A DNA stretch of 64,000 nt from Parasponia andersonii (lineage: Eukaryota > Streptophyta > Magnoliopsida > Rosales > Cannabaceae). The stretch covers positions 645,066-709,065 of the forward strand of contig JXTB01000070.1 of the NCBI GenBank assembly GCA_002914805.1, written 5' to 3'. Made by a program: the position numbers and the translations under genes. Of this stretch, positions 48,256 through 59,797 are shown one piece after another. Position 1 is the stretch's first letter; each line of letters starts with the position of its first letter. The notes beneath the pieces are model-generated. The model was not told the origin of the DNA, made no database searches, and saw only the letters and a program-made list of their open reading frames with translations.

Positions 48256-48600
48256 CCAAAAAATAGGATTGAGTTCGTTGACCCAGATTAAATAAAAACA
48301 TCACTTGTTACAGAGTATTATGACGTTTATAGTGTTGGGGTTATTTTACTTGTCCTTCTCACTGGGAAAAAGCGTTTGACGATGAAAGAGGCGAGGGAGG
48401 AAGTATATGCTTTTACGTAGAAGACTTGGTCCGCAAGGAACAATCTATGAAAGAGACTATGGATCCTAAAATTTGGGAAGATGAAGGAGGAATCAATATT
48501 GAAAATCGCAAACTACAATTGCAAGCTTTCCTAAAATTGACCTTGAGCTGCATTAAAAGGCATAAAGAAGAAAAGCAAGTAATTAGGGGTGTTCAAGGCC
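48256..48600 (+). pseudogene. ZED1/ZRK-type pseudokinase, 3' part
   Basis: The reading begins EFVDPD, has a TAA where Tyr is expected, then IKTSLVTEYYDVYSVGVILL and VLLTGKKRLTM, shifts frame near 48417, and ends YVEDLVRKEQSMKETMDPKI and LQLQAFLKLTLSCIKRHKE. This is the kinase C-lobe (subdomains VIII to XI) of the same family as 32626-33347 and continues where that part breaks off. The end near 48600 has lost the usual C-terminal motif. A further repeat seems to start at about 48588 (AGGGGTGTTCAAGG). Confidence 0.8.
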
Positions 48601-49042
48601 AGTTTAGCCAGTCTAAACTGCCAATCCATGAACCAATCTACATATGTACTTTATCCAATCCACTAATCTACACGGTTTGTGTTGGACGATTCAAATTGGT
48701 CAGACTACACCTATATTTTACGGCCGATCTAGGCAATTTTCGCGGTTTAAAAATTTAAGACCAATTTTTTTGGCTGGAAAATGTAAGAGATAAATCAGAA
48801 TTACCAACTGAGCATTTAAAACATATTTGGATAAGTCATCTAAAATCTAAAGTCCAAAGATCAATCCAACCATAACATAGTTAAAAGTTACAACTAAATT
48901 GAAAATTATAGTAATTATAAAATTTAGTTACAAACCCAATCAAAATTAAAGAGTAAACCTAAAGTCTAAAATAAACAAATTATAACACAAACAACAAATA
49001 AGGCTTCCAAATTCATCTTAGCTTCAACCTACAAGGTATACT
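48601..49042. other. Non-coding spacer with a hAT-MITE-like start
   Basis: AGGGGTGTTCAAGGCCAGTT (about 48588) and the phrase 'ggcaattttcgcggttt' (about 48733) resemble, in inverse orientation, a segment near 62060-62120 ('aaaccgcagaaactgccaag'). They are likely related small DNA transposons without clear ends. Confidence 0.35.
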
Positions 49043-50804
49043 TGTAACATCCCACGATCCCATATACGTACATAAAGATATTTATGTAAATATTTATTGA
49101 GATCGGGAGATGCCACTCGACTTAGAACTGATAGAATAGTGAAAATTTAAACCTGTTCAAATTTTCTGGGAGAAAAGAGAAATTCCACTCATAATTATAC
49201 ATAGTCTAATTTATATGTATATATATACTCATATTGTGGACCTCTCATAAAAATATACATAATTACACACACTCAAAATAGGTAAAAAATTCTCAGTCAG
49301 GAAACCACAGTATCAAAATGCTCATATACATAAGTCGTAGTCAGAAAGTCGGCACTCCTCCTTTAACTCATATAGTATTAGTACCCTCTGCAATGTAAGA
49401 ATACTTATGAGTATAAAGCTCAGTAAGTAACACATGCAGATACAGAGTGTACATGACAAAAAACAAATAATTATATGATTGGGATCTCTGTATATATTAT
49501 ATTGCCTAAAAAGACCGTGAATCGCATACTGAGCCACTTAAATAACTAATAACTAATCATATATCATCATATAGAGCTCTCGAATCCAAAATATATCTTA
49601 AACTCCTTCGTATACTGTAGAGGTCCTCTGCATACCGCTATTAGAGTACTCCCGAAAGAACTAAATAATGTCCCTGAAGGAACCTAATAATATTTCTGAA
49701 GACACCAGATAATCTTCTCAAATGAACCACATATTTAGGCACTGGCCCACCACATCCTATTCACTAATACTCTTCACGCAATAAAAATATACCATATGTT
49801 CATGCCTTATGTATGTCAGAATAATAGATTTAAGTGTCTATGCTTCAGGCATAATAAAATAAACGATACTTTTCTCTTAATCCAATGATTACATAGGTTT
49901 ATAGAAACAATTAACTCTTATATTACAGGTGGAACGTTACTTACCTCGATTCTGTACTGTCACAGGATTTCCTCATAAATGCTCTCTGCTCAAAGTATGG
50001 TTGACGTGTTTCTAATATTTTTTAAGTAATAAATTTATCTAATTAACATGCATGCCATATCATAAAAATTTTTAACTTAAACTTTTCTTGGAAGTAACTA
50101 AATTCTCAATAAATTTCTACACGTCAGGTACAAAACATCAACCAATTAGTTAATAATACAAACTTATCTGAACACACTGATTATAGAGCTACAAAAATTA
50201 TACCAATGTACACATAGTTATGGGCTTCATAAAATAGATAAATAAATAAAAACTACACATTCACATTCACTTTTAATTTTAATAAATAAAAACGTCCATA
50301 TAAACCATGAAAGAATAACTAGTAAACTTTACTTTTTCCCTTTTTTTTAAACATAGTACCCATCAAAATAACTTTACATAAAAATCAGAACAGTGAGCAA
50401 CATCTTAGTTGATTACGACAAATAGGCACTTATACTAAGACTAAAATTTATTTTAAAAAAATAATTATAACTAATCAGTTTATTTAATCAATTAATGTTA
50501 ATTCAATTCACCTTAACATGTACATAAAGAAATAAAATACCATTAATGTGTAACATGATGCAGATGTATATGACAATATAATATTTGACTTAATACACGT
50601 CAACTCGTACTGTAAAGCATTTTCGGAGCATTTATCTGCAAAATCATTTATTAAGCAAAGATTGATAATTAAAATAAATTGATAAGATAGGTACTAAAAA
50701 TCATATTCATAATGGGCACAATATAAAATAATATGCAATTTATTTCTTATTGGCCCTTTTAACTAGGTGAAGAGTTGGGTGTCATATGTAATTCCAGGAT
50801 ATCA
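49043..50804 (-). repeat. LTR_A of the tandem array (3' LTR)
   Basis: The 1762 bp run from TGTAACATCCCACG (left) to GGATATCA (right). On the minus strand the purine tract ACGAGAGGAGGGTTA precedes it. Relative to LTR_B it lacks about 588 bp (counterpart of 58035-58610). Confidence 0.88.
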
Positions 50805-50865
50805 TAACCCTCCTCTCGTAATAAAAATTTTGTCTTCAAAATTTACTTACCGAACAATTCGGGAT

Positions 50866-51300
50866 GTTGATTTCTCATTTTGTCTTTCCATAATAACATT
50901 GGCTTTCTCTAGATGATAACTGATGTCACAATCGTAATCTTTTACCAATTCTAGCAAGTGTCATTGTCTCATATTCAATTCTTTTTGAGTAAACAAATAC
51001 CACTGCTGCCAGTTCTAAATCGTGAGTAGGATAATTGTGCTCATAATTCTTTAGCTGTCTAGAAGCATAAGTAATAACCTTTCTATTTTGCATGAGGATG
51101 CACCCCAAATCTTGTTTTGAAGTATCATTGTAAATAACAAACCCCTCTGTACCTAAAGGTATAGTCAGGATTGGTGCTGAAATTAATCTCTGCTTCAATT
51201 CTTGAAAACTTTTTTCACACTCGTCGGTCCATATAAACTTGTTACTCAGTCAACTGTGTAAGTGTCATAGCTATCTTAGAGAATCCCTCAATGAACCTTC
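50866..51300 (-). pseudogene. RNase H fused to chromodomain tail by deletion
   Basis: The minus-strand reading has [40 protein letters not shown] and [12 protein letters not shown], then jumps to TQKELNMRQ and [14 protein letters not shown], and then directly to the last residues of the chromodomain end (KDKMRNQHPELFGK in another frame). So part of RNase H and the entire integrase are deleted in this unit. Confidence 0.85.
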
Positions 51301-52150
51301 TGTAATAACCAACAAAACCTAGAAAACTTCTAACCTCTATAACATTGGTAGGTCTAGACTAATTATTAATTGCCTCAATTTTGGTTGGGTCAACAGAAAT
51401 CCTATCTTGAGAAACAACGTGACCAAAGAACGACACTTTTTCTAACCAAAATTCACATTTCTTGAATTTAGCATAGAACTGTTTCTCTTTTAGTATTTAT
51501 ATAATGACTCTCAAATATTCCCTATGCTCTTCTCTAGATCGTGAGTACACCAAAATGTCATCAATAAATACAATAACAAACTTGTCTAAGAATTCCATTA
51601 ATATTTTGTTCATTGAATCCATAAATGTTGCTTGAGCATTGGTTAGATTAAACATCATTACTAGAAACTCATAGTGACCATACCGAGTTCTAAAGGCAGC
51701 CTTTGGAATTTCTTCCTCCCTGACTCTTAACTGATGCTAACCAGACCTCAAATCAATTTTTAAAAACAAAGAAGCACCCTATAGCTGATCAAATAAATCA
51801 TCGATGTGAGGTAGGGGATATTTATTTTTAATAGTCACTTTGTTAATCTCTCTATAGTCAATACATAAACACATAGTGCCATCTTTCTTTTTCACAAAAA
51901 ACACTAGTGCACCTCATGGTGAAAAGCTGAGACGTACAAATCCTTTGTCTAGTAATTCTTTTAACTGAGTTTTGAGCTCCTTTAATTCTACTTGGGCCAT
52001 TCTATAGGGTGTCTTAAAAATTAGTGTACCTAGTATTAAATTAATAGCAAAATCAATTTCTCTTATAGGCGGCAAACCTGGTAAATCTTCTTGAAATACT
52101 TCCAGAAAATCCTGCACAATTGGTATATCTTCTGGGCTCAATTTCTTCTC
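51301..52150 (-). pseudogene. Reverse transcriptase of the array unit, broken
   Basis: Minus-strand blocks: [83 protein letters not shown] and the intact active site [15 protein letters not shown] (about 51530-51575), then [19 protein letters not shown]. Several stops interrupt it. Confidence 0.87.
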
Positions 52151-52640
52151 AATAGATGTATTTAAAACACTGACTAAATATCTTGTACTACCTTTTTCTA
52201 ATAATTTCTATGCTTTTTGAGCTGAAACCAAAAGAAAATTGGTTTTATATTGAGTACCCATAAGTACGAACTAGTCAGAATTAGGAGGATCGAATGTCAC
52301 TATTTTCTTCTTACAGTCAATCTTAATAAAATACTTTGATAGCCAATCTATACCTAAAATGATTTTAAAGTCATCCATATCAAGCATGATCAAGTCTGCA
52401 AATAACTCTCTATCATTTACCATGACAGAAAAAGCTCTCAAAATTTTCTCTGAATACATAACCTCTCTAGAAGGAAGTATAGTGCCAAATGGAGTACTCA
52501 TTTGATCTATAGGATAACCCAATCTTCTCACAAATGTTAATGATACATGTGAATGCATAGATCCTCAATCTATTAATGCATGAGCTATAATACCAAAAAT
52601 TAATATCTCGCTTGTGATAATAGATGGGTTTGCCTTAGTC
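52151..52640 (-). pseudogene. Aspartic protease of the array unit, stop in active site
   Basis: The minus-strand reading is AHALID, then TGA, then GSMHSHVSLTFVRRLG; the catalytic Ser codon of DSG (TCA type) has become TGA. Downstream, DFKIILGIDWLSKYFIKIDC shows the intact flap-distal region. Confidence 0.87.
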
Positions 52641-53745
52641 TGAAGTCCAGTATTCATCTCCATCATGGCTACAACCTACCGCCAAGTTTCTTCTAATCAT
52701 TTACTGCTTCATGGCAATCCTTAATAAAATGAGCACTTTGATTGTATCTGAAGCATAACCTTGCAGCTCTATGATACTCTCCAATATGATTCTTACCACA
52801 AAGTTTGCACTATTGTAAACTAGTAATAGTGGTCCCTTGGTTAATCCTAGGATACTTACCTTGATCAGGTTGGGGCTGTTGATCTGGAACTACCTTCCTT
52901 TTCATATCTTCAGGACGTTGAAACTGAGTTTATGTTCTTCCTACTTGAAAACCAAGTCTAAAATCTCTTTGCATCTCTCTACCCTACTTTTCTCTCTTGA
53001 TCTTTTCCTGATCCAAAATATCTTTCTCTGCCTGCTTGGCATCTAGTGCCCTGTCTACAATCTAAGCAAATGGTACACCTCGTATTCCACCAGATTTCAA
53101 ATCTCTCACAGTAGTCTTCTTTAGGCCCTGCATAAAGTGATCTACCTTTAACTCATTGGTGGTAACCATGTGGGTACATATTGCGATAACTCATCAAACT
53201 TATGGATGTATTCTGTAATAGACATTTCATCTTGCTTTAGATTAGCAATCTAAACCTTCTTGCTGGCTCTCATGGCATCAGTAAAGTATTTTCCATAGAA
53301 TAACTCTCTAAATCTCTCTCATATCATAGAAGTAACATCATGAATAGTGCTCATGGCATCCCACTAGTACTTAGCATAGTGTCTCAGCATGAAACTAGCA
53401 CAAGGAACCTTATCTATATCAGAAACCTTAGCATAAGCCAATATATACTCAGTGGTCCTAATCCACTACTCTACCTGAATCGGATCAACCCTGCCATTAA
53501 AGGTTAGAGGCTAGAGTTTTCTGAATCTCTCCCTAACACTCTCACTAGCATCTTGCCTTTCTTGAAGTGGCTGTGATGGAGGGTTAGATTGATTTTCTTG
53601 TCTCATACACTGCTCCAATTTGTTTTGTATCAAACAAGCTAGCTATTCAACTTTATTAACACCATGTGAAGAAGATGCAGCCTCATTAATATTATCTTCA
53701 CCCCGAGTGGTCACCATACTAATATCTTGAGACTTAGAATCCATT
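52641..53745 (-). pseudogene. gag of the array unit, broken
   Basis: It starts MDSKSQDISMVTTRGEDNIN near 53743. The capsid part is recognisable in pieces (FNGRVDPIQVE, WDAMSTIHDVTSM, FYGKYFTDAMRASKKV, NLKQDEMSITEYIHKFDELS), separated by stops. A knuckle-like CFRYNQSAHFIKDC lies near 52720-52760. Confidence 0.8.
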
Positions 53746-53906
53746 GCTCTTATTATAGTTAATAATAACTATTAACATAATATGCAATGTTGTGACAAAA
53801 TAATAATTTATATCAAAATATATATCAAACACTTAGAGAAGAGTGAGGCTTTCTTTCTGTCTTGATCTGTGTATATAAACAGTTTTTAGAATCATTTTAA
53901 AATATA

Positions 53907-53920
53907 AGCTCTGATACCAA
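53907..53920 (-). promoter_or_regulatory. Primer-binding site of the array unit
   Basis: On the minus strand TTGGTATCAGAGCT directly follows LTR_B, matching the tRNA-Met site. Confidence 0.88.
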
Positions 53921-53921
53921 C

Positions 53922-56900
53922 TATAATATCCCCTAGGACTGCACACGTACGTAAGGATATTTGTATAAATATTTAGTGAAATCATGAAACACTACTCGAC
54001 TTAGAACTGATAAAATAGTGAAAATTTAAAACTTTTTAAATTTTCTAGGAGAAAAGGGAAATTCCACTCATAATTATATATAGTCTAATTTATACATTTA
54101 TACATACTCACATTATGGACCTCTCATAAAAATATATATAATGTACATATACTCAAAACAAGTACAAAATTCTCAGTTAAGAAACCACGATGTCAAAATG
54201 CTTATATACACAAGCCGTAGTCAGAAAGTTAGCGCTTCTCCTCTAACTCATATAGCATCAGTACTCTCTACAATGTCAGAATACTTGTGAGTATAAAGCT
54301 CAGTAAATAACGTATGCAGATACAGAGTACACATGACAGAGAACAAATAATTATATGATTGAGATCCCCGTGTATATTATATTACTTGAAAAGACTGTGA
54401 ATCACATACTGATCTACTCAAATAACTAATAACTAATAACTAATCATAAGCTGTCATATGGAGGTCTCGAGTCCAAAATACATCTTAAACCCCTCTGTGT
54501 ACTGTAGAGGTCCTCTGCATACCTCTATCAGAATGCTTCCGAAGGAACTAAATAATGTCTCTGAAGGAACCTAATAATGTCTCCAAAGAAACCAGATAAC
54601 GTTCCTGAAAGAACCACATATGTAGCCATTGGCCTACCAAACCTTATTCACCAATACTCGTCAGGTAATAAAAATATATCATATGTTTATGCCTCATGTA
54701 TGTTAGAATAACTGATTTAGGTGTTTATGCTTTAGGCATAATAGAACAATAAATACAAATTTTTCTTATAATGTGATGCCCAAGATTCTCACATGTATAA
54801 TAAGCCAATAATAAACATGTTTATATTGCATAATAGACATATCATGAAACTAGTATCAATTTTATGGTAAATTGCTTAAACTGATTGTTAAATGTTTTCG
54901 ATATATATTATTGTACTAATGTTTGTTGAAGTGCTCCCATGTAGTGTAAAGGTTCAATACGATCAAAGAGAGAGCTCAATGTGTGAAAAAAACAAAGAAT
55001 ACATTCATGAATAATAATACTATGTGCACATACATTAAAATCATGTTTGTTGATAACTTGGTCAATTAGTAATTTTTCAGTAAAATATGTTTTTCACATT
55101 TTTTGGAGCCAAATTCACTATGTGTTTAATACATCAAATAGTTTTAATTCAATATTTAGGACTTATTTATAGCATTTTATTTATTGGCCCTAGGTAAGCA
55201 TGAGGTGGCAGTCATTATATTGAATTGTGTTTAATTACACTAAGCCAGCTTAAATTCAGCGTAATCGCGTAATGTCATCTTTGTGAATTCTAATAATTAG
55301 GCATTGATACTATGTTTGCATTATTAATTAGAGTCTAATTAACTTATTTTTATGTTTAATGATTGGTTATGGGACTAGCTTTCACTAGATTATAATAAGA
55401 TTGGTCATATGGGATTATAAGTCAAAGTATGACTAGTTTTCACTATCTAAGCTAAGTTTCACCATTTTAATCTGCACTTGAGTGTATGGGATTGACCAAA
55501 AATATGGTGAGTATGCTAAGGATGTTTTAGAGCTGGACACATGGAAAGTAAGGTACAAATTCCCAAAATACCCCTTAGAATGTAAGTTATATCTTTTCTT
55601 AGCCATCAAGTATTGATTTTAGACCAAATCTGGTCATTTCTTTCTCCTTTCTCATCAGCCATAACTTGAATCATTCCAACCACTATCTAAAATCCTCTCA
55701 ACTCCCTTTAGCCATATCTAAGAGTTTCCAAGTGGTAGAACTCAAGTTGGAGCTCTAAAAAGCAAGATAAGTCCAAACTAGTCAAAGTAATTCTACTAAT
55801 TTTTCTTCCTAAGTTTTTTGCTTTCTTATTTCAATTCTCCACCTGATACCACTTAAAAAATTATTTCTCTAGGTTATATGGACTCCTAAAATCAGTTTTA
55901 AAGCCTTGAAAAATAATTTGGTAGAGGTAGAAGGCAAGGGCTTCAGTAAAAGCTCAAACTAGTCATGGTGAGCTCTATGTAGGATTTTTAATTTGTAGTT
56001 AATTTCTTTTGCTTCAACTCTTAAATCAAAGCTTTTATTTGATGAATAAAGGTCCTAGGAAACCTTATATATTGCTGGAAATATATAATTTAAGTAGAGA
56101 ATTAAAGTTTGACTTAAAGCCCTAAATTTTGCTATTTATGGAATTAAGTATTTTCATGTGTAGTAGATTAAGTATCTATATTTGTAATCTAATTTTATAA
56201 TATTGAAATGTATATTTTGTTGATTTTACTATGTAAATATATTTGTTTGGTTGCTGCTTGTGACAGTGGAAAAGTATAAAAGCAGTTTTAAACTTTGTCT
56301 AAACCGAATAGAATTCAAGTATATATAGGATGTTCTAAATGATCCTCTATGAGTTGTATATGTGGGAATTAGATTGTAAAATGTTATTGCAGGTTTAAAA
56401 TCATGATTTTAATTATGTGAGAATGTCCTAAAAATATGGGAGGTTCTGTCAAAATATTTTTAAAACTAAATGGTACCATTTGGAAACAAATGGACTAGTT
56501 TTTATGAAAGGATGTGTCATTTTGGTTCATTTTATGATTAGATTTCCTTATTTTGTGAAAATTCTGATTTATTTTCTGGACATTTTCTTTAAGCATTTTA
56601 CATTGTAGTGACTATTTTAGTAATAAAATTGATCTTAGGTCTTCCACACACCTTACCACAGAAGATACTGACCATTTTCCCTATCTTTTCTGTCGGACAC
56701 AAGGTAAGTAAAAATTTATTTTAACTGTATCATAAAAATAGTAGTAGAAACAAGATATTTTTTTACATGCGTATATGGTTATATCAATTATAATTTATTA
56801 TATCAATTATATATTATTTATAAGGTTAGTGTTATATTCATAAAAGATAAGCATAGTATGATCATTTAAGCATGATTTTCAAAGAAGTGAAGTTTTTTCC

Positions 56901-59048
56901 GCATTGGATTTAAAGTAACACCATTGTACTAATTTTTATGAGATATATTTTAAGTACATTGTTTAGTCTGTCTACATTAGGTAGGTATAGTTTGCATAGA
57001 CATCCTTCTCGCATAAGTAGACACAGCTTACCGACTGACACGACTTGTAGTATACTCAAAGGCCCTATAAAGAAATGTTTTCTAAGAAAAGTATATCAAA
57101 ATGAAAACTTATGAAAAAAAAAGTACAATGGGAATTTCAATAAAGTTTATGCATGAAACACATACATAAGCATGCATGATCTTTACTTACTGAGCATTAG
57201 TTCATTTAGTTCCTATGATGCAGATGAGGAGATATGTGATGTATAGAGTTGCTAGTTGGCTAGCACGCTTTCTTGTCACCATGATCATACCGATGTAAAC
57301 GAGCTTGACTTGTGGGTGATATTTTCTTTGTACCCTGATATTTTGATATGTTGTAAATATTACTGCTGATGGCAAGCTAAAGACACTTTTAGAAAGTAAT
57401 ATCACGCAACTCCTTTTGTTTTAAAGTTTGAGAGTTAAATTAGCTCAATTTTTTTAAAACAAAACTAAAGATATGATTCATAAAAGAATAATACTTCCTA
57501 CTTTGAACTATATAGTCATATAAATAAACTAGAGGGCAAAACATATAATCCAATGATTATACAAGTTTACATAAACAATTAATTCTTATATTATAGGTAG
57601 AACATTACATACCTCGATTCTCAAGTTTCGCGGGACTTTCTTTAAAATGCTCTCCGCTCAAAATATGGTTGACGTGTTACTAATATTTTTCAAGTAATAA
57701 ATTTATCTAATTAACATGCATGCAATATCATAGAAATTTTTCTCTTAAAATTTTCTTGGAAGTAACTAAATTCTCAATAAATTTCTACACATCAGGTACA
57801 AAGCATCAAACAACTAGTTAATAATACAAACTTTTCTGAACACACCGATTACGGAGCTACCAAAATTATACCGATGTGGACATAGTTATGGGATTCAAAA
57901 AATAAATAAATAAAGGAAAACTACAGGTTCATTTTTGATTTTAAAGTCTGATATAAACACGTCCATATAAACCATGAAAGCATAATTAGTAAACTATACT
58001 TTTTCCCTTTTTTTTAAAAAATGTAGTACCCATGAATGATGTAAGAGATTTCATATAATAATCAATTACTTAGACAAGTACATAGATATATACAATCAGT
58101 AATAATGAAATTTGACAAATACGCATTTAATATAACTCAAAGTTTTCGTTTAGTATAATTCAAATACATGTAAGAAAAGATAATAATTATTCAGTACAAT
58201 TGCAACTATCTCAACTACTCTATACGCACTGATAGACATGATTTAGAAATAGAAAAGTTCACAAGTTTCATCTACAAACATACATGCTAATATATAGAAA
58301 AACTAAGATTCTTTCCACAACAAGAATAAAACTAACTAAATAACTTACTCTAATTATCAAAATTATTGATGGCAGGAAAAAAGAAGTTTCTAGCAGAGTT
58401 ACTTTTAAGAAAGGTAATATATGAAGCAAACAAAAAGATTTGGTGAGCTTAGTAGAGCAATTCCCAATTAAATTTTCAGTAGGTTATATATAGAGATGAG
58501 GGGTTTGCCGACTTAATGCTTATACATATATTTTATTCTAAACTAACAAAATAATAATGAGAATTTTTTTATTCTAAACTAATAAAATAATAGACTAATA
58601 AAATAATAAAAGGACTTTACATAACAATCAGAATAGTGAACAACATCTTAGTTGATTATAACATATAGGCACATATACTAAGACTGAAATATATTTGAAA
58701 AAAATAATTATAACTAATCAGTTTATTTAATCAATTAATGTTAATTAAATTCACCTTAACCATGTACAAAAAGCAATAAAATAACACTACTGTGTAACAT
58801 GATGCAGATGTATATGACAATATAATATTTGACTTAGTACACATCAACTCGTACTGTAGAGCATTTTTGGAGCAATTAATTGCAAAATCATTTATTAAGC
58901 AAAGATTGATAATTAACATAAATTGATAAGATAGGTACTAAAAATCGTATTCACATGGGGTACAATATAAAATAATATGCAATTTATTTCTTATAGGCCC
59001 TTTTAACTAGTTGAGGAGTTAGGTGTCATATGTAATTTCATGATATCA
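53922..59048 (-). repeat. LTR_B of the tandem array (shared), with nested solo LTR
   Basis: It runs from TATAATATCCCC (left, next to the PBS) to TGATATCA (right, next to the purine tract TTAGGTGGGAAGGATTG on the minus strand). Without the nested 54772-57543 and its TSD it is about 2350 bp. It keeps a 588-bp segment missing from LTR_A, which contains a TATATATAG box on the minus strand near 58490 and a repeated 'ctaaactaa(t/c)aaaataata' motif. Confidence 0.88.
54772..57543 (+). repeat. Tekay-family solo LTR, perfect TSD TATAA
   Basis: The 2772 bp begin TGTGATGCCC and end GGGCAAAACA and match the LTRs at 33864 and 44927. The flanks 54767-54771 and 57544-57548 are both TATAA, a perfect 5-bp duplication. 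There is no internal sequence. LTR_A shows the corresponding uninterrupted site near 49885. Confidence 0.93.
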
Positions 59049-59086
59049 CAATCCTTCCCACCTAATAAAAATTTTATCCTTGAAAT

Positions 59087-59700
59087 TTACTTACCGAACA
59101 ACTCGGAATGTTGATTTCTCATTTCGTCTTCCCACTCCCATGTTACTTCTTCTACAGAATGTTTACGCCATAAGACTTTTACTAGAGGAGTTTTCTTGTT
59201 TCTTAATTCTTTCTCCTTTCTATCTAGAATCTGAACAGGACATTCTTGATAGCTTAATTTTGGATCCAATTCTAGTGGCTTGTGAGAAAGAATATGTGAT
59301 GGGTCTGATACATACTTTCTTAATATAGAAATATGGAAGACGTTATGCACACTTGATAAGTCTGGGGGCAATGCAAGCTTATAGCTGACCTTTCCAACTT
59401 TCTCGAAGATCTCATATGGACCTATAAATCTCAGACTTGACTTTCCTTTCTTTCCAAATCTCATGACACTTTTTATAGGGATAACTTTAAGAAATACTTT
59501 ATCACTAACAGAAAAATATAAGGGCCGACATTCTAGATCTGCGTAGAACTTCTGTCTACTTTGAGCTATTATAATACATTTTTTGGTCTTCTCAACTGAC
59601 TTAGCTATATCTTTAACAATATCAAGACCCAAATAACGTCACTCTCCAACTTCATCCTGGTGAAGTGGATATCTACACTTTCTACCATCAAACCTAATCA
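59087..59700 (-). pseudogene. Integrase C-terminus and chromodomain, truncated
   Basis: The minus-strand reading begins FDGRKCRYPLHQDEVGE, a stop, then LGLDIVKDIAKSVEKTKK, FYADLECRPLYFSVSDKVFL, RFIGPYEIFEKVGKVSYKLA, HNVFHISILRKYVSDPSHIL and the chromodomain VQILDRKEKELRNKKTPLVK followed by WRKHSVEEVTWEWEDEM. From LGLD to the end near 59087 it is one open reading. It is exactly the part that the neighbouring unit has lost. Upstream integrase is missing beyond 59700. Confidence 0.9.
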
Positions 59701-59797
59701 AGGTTTACCACTTCAAATGGCAAGGGTGAATTCTCTAAAAACAAAAATGATAAGGTTAGACAATGATATTATGATATAATACAAAAAACTAACATAG

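Larger units (their letters stand above)
49043..59700 (-). mobile_element. Tandem array of a second Tekay-type Ty3 family
   Basis: On the minus strand the structure, right to left, is partial internal region (59700-59049), LTR_B (59048-53922), PBS and internal region (53921-50805), LTR_A (50804-49043). LTR_B therefore serves two internal regions, as 3' LTR of one and 5' LTR of the other. Both LTRs begin TGATATC on the minus strand and adjoin purine tracts. The right unit is cut off within integrase at about 59700, next to a hAT fragment. Confidence 0.88.

Noticed and set aside
48426..48758. Stand-alone 110-codon hypothetical protein
   Set aside because: Its first half is the C-lobe of the ZRK-type kinase in one of two frames; it is part of the split pseudogene, and the rest is repeat sequence.
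49043..59048. One complete Ty3 element with two LTRs
   Set aside because: LTR_B also carries a purine tract and chromodomain on its outer side, and the internal region lacks integrase, so it is an array rather than a simple element.
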